The notes beneath the pieces are model-generated. The model saw nothing but the letters and a program-made list of their open reading frames with translations. It searched no databases and was not told where the DNA came from. The position numbers and the translations under genes were made by a program. From assembly GCF_000226215.1 (NCBI RefSeq), contig NZ_AGFF01000023.1, forward strand, positions 62,001-126,000: DNA of 64,000 nucleotides, written 5' to 3'. This DNA comes from Dietzia alimentaria 72 (lineage in GTDB: Bacteria; Actinomycetota; Actinomycetes; Mycobacteriales; Mycobacteriaceae). Each line of letters begins with the position of its first letter. The stretch's first letter is position 1. Positions 62,996 through 64,000 of this stretch are shown here, in pieces.

Positions 62996-64000
62996 AGCGC
63001 ACCCGCCGACGTGGTGAGTGCGATCCGGCCGTCCGAATCTACGCTCAGGCCCGAGACTGGGCCCGTCGCGGCAGGCACCTCGATCCGGTGCAGGGTGCTG
63101 CCGTCGGAGCCGTTGAGCACGTGTACCGCGATCCCCGGTCGGCCCTCACCTCCTCCGGTACTACGCACGGCCACGAGCACCCGCCCGTCGTCGGTAGCCG
63201 CGGGGTTGGTGAGCTGCTGCAGATCATCCCGGCGCCAGAGTTCCCGGCCTGATCCGTCCTCGGAGCGTACGGCTACCACGGGGGCGGGGCCGGCGTCGTC
63301 GTCGTGGTCGTCGTCGGGTCCTCTCCATACGGTTGTCGTACGACCACCGGTTACGAGGGTGCCGTCGGGGAGCAGCGCCGGTGCGGCATCGGGGCGGTAA
63401 CCGATCGGCGCCGACCACAAGAGTGCACCGTCGGCGGTCGAAAATGCCGTGAGCGCACCGTCGCTCGAATGCACATACACCTCGGCGCGGTCGTTCGACA
63501 GGACCACCGGCGCACCCAGCCGCCCCCCGGGCAACGGCGCGCGCCACAGGACCTCAAGGCTCGCCGTCTCGTCGGAAACGAAGTTCACGGCCACCAGTTC
63601 GGGCTCGTCGGCGCCCGGCGTCCACGAGGTGAGGTAGGCGAGGGCGCCGTCGGTGTCCACGGCCGCCGGACCGGGGGCCGGGCATCCGCGCTCGCCGGTC
63701 GCACACCACGGCAACCCGTACGTGGTGTCGCCCGTCGGGAAGTCCCCGGCGATCCGCAGTTCAGGTGTCACCTTCAGTCCGGTCTGCGTGTTGATCACCC
63801 GTGCGTCACCTTTGTGGGAGACCAGCAACAGATGCCGGTTGTCGAGCAACGTCACAGTGGTGGGCACCCCACGTGTCTCCGAATGCCAGCGGTTCTCCCC
63901 CTCCGCCGCCACGGCGCCAACCCCGTCGTACAGGGGGACAAACAGCGACCCGCGCCCGTCCACGGTGGCGGTGATGCGAGGTCCGTCCGTTGGCATGCGC
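62980..64000 (-). CDS. PQQ/BamB-like beta-propeller protein (5' end may lie outside window)
   Basis: About 338 residues are visible. Blade-like repeats recur: DGALTAFSTADGALLWSAPI, LLPDGTLVTGGRTTTVWRGP, AVRSEDGSGRELWRRDDLQ, and SVDSDGRIALTTSAGALYVF at the end. This is the PQQ/BamB-type propeller, often extracytoplasmic. Two cysteines (CATGERGC) could pair. An ATG at 63996 opens the visible frame, but only 4 nt remain upstream and no signal peptide is seen, so the gene probably begins outside. No function is assigned. Confidence 0.75.
   Translation of the reverse strand, partial: RMPTDGPRITATVDGRGSLFVPLYDGVGAVAAEGENRWHSETRGVPTTVTLLDNRHLLLVSHKGDARVINTQTGLKVTPELRIAGDFPTGDTTYGLPWCATGERGCPAPGPAAVDTDGALAYLTSWTPGADEPELVAVNFVSDETASLEVLWRAPLPGGRLGAPVVLSNDRAEVYVHSSDGALTAFSTADGALLWSAPIGYRPDAAPALLPDGTLVTGGRTTTVWRGPDDDHDDDAGPAPVVAVRSEDGSGRELWRRDDLQQLTNPAATDDGRVLVAVRSTGGGEGRPGIAVHVLNGSDGSTLHRIEVPAATGPVSGLSVDSDGRIALTTSAGALYVFE

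Overview
The window is GC-rich, uses GTG and TTG starts freely, and packs genes tightly. Its content and order resemble the Mycobacterium tuberculosis stretch around Rv1232c-Rv1327c. It carries the multifunctional 2-oxoglutarate enzyme Kgd, NucS/EndoMS mismatch repair, GlgE/GlgB alpha-glucan synthesis and a mycobacterial-type ATP synthase. AtpB and AtpH look more like those of Corynebacterium, Rhodococcus or Dietzia than of Mycobacterium. The best reading is a chromosome segment from a mycolic-acid actinobacterium (Mycobacteriales), plausibly Dietzia; the genus is inference. No insertion sequence, phage gene, CRISPR array or rRNA was seen. There is one tRNA.

Layout. (1) 1-6.2 kb: Mg2+/membrane genes (DUF1003, MgtE-N/CBS protein, CorA), a CoA-ester lyase, a YflT-like stress protein, a SUFU-domain protein and an orphan ABC binding lipoprotein. 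(2) 6.2-10.9 kb: kgd and a membrane-associated neighbour. (3) 10.9-16.8 kb: a sugar-lactone oxidase divergent from a coupled tetR / PLP aldolase-racemase / M20 hydrolase / MFS run, the best candidate here for an uncharacterised pathway. (4) 16.8-27.9 kb: nucleic-acid genes, namely a DEAD-box helicase, an anchored HNH nuclease, SNF2 helicase + SWIM protein, an SbcCD/YhaON-like pair and a MarR regulator. (5) 27.9-34.6 kb: tRNA-Arg(CCG), then argS-lysA-hom-thrC-thrB with every junction overlapping by 4 nt. (6) 34.6-42.6 kb: an acyl-CoA synthetase, a long rho leader, then rho-prfA-prmC-sua5-wecA. (7) 42.6-51.0 kb: the ATP synthase operon atpI-(new 39-aa ORF)-atpBEFHAGDC plus a DUF2550 gene. (8) 51.0-55.7 kb: nucS, a zinc-ribbon-like protein, a coiled-coil protein, methylmalonyl-CoA epimerase, thiolase and a YbbN-like protein. 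(9) 55.7-64 kb: glgB and glgE, then an ABC ATPase-Nudix-methyltransferase run and the end of a beta-propeller gene.

Most notable observations. atpB has no ATG/GTG/TTG that would retain its conserved N-terminus. It appears to start at a CTG that overlaps the stop of an unannotated 39-codon ORF (CTGA), which has its own strong ribosome binding site and -10 box. corA carries an apparent one-base frameshift in its last codons; correcting it puts its stop exactly back-to-back with the convergent SUFU gene. A perfect hairpin lies between atpB and atpE. At least eleven genes show a -10-like hexamer 6-8 nt before the start codon, the signature of leaderless mRNAs. Several convergent gene pairs overlap at their stops with no intrinsic terminator visible.
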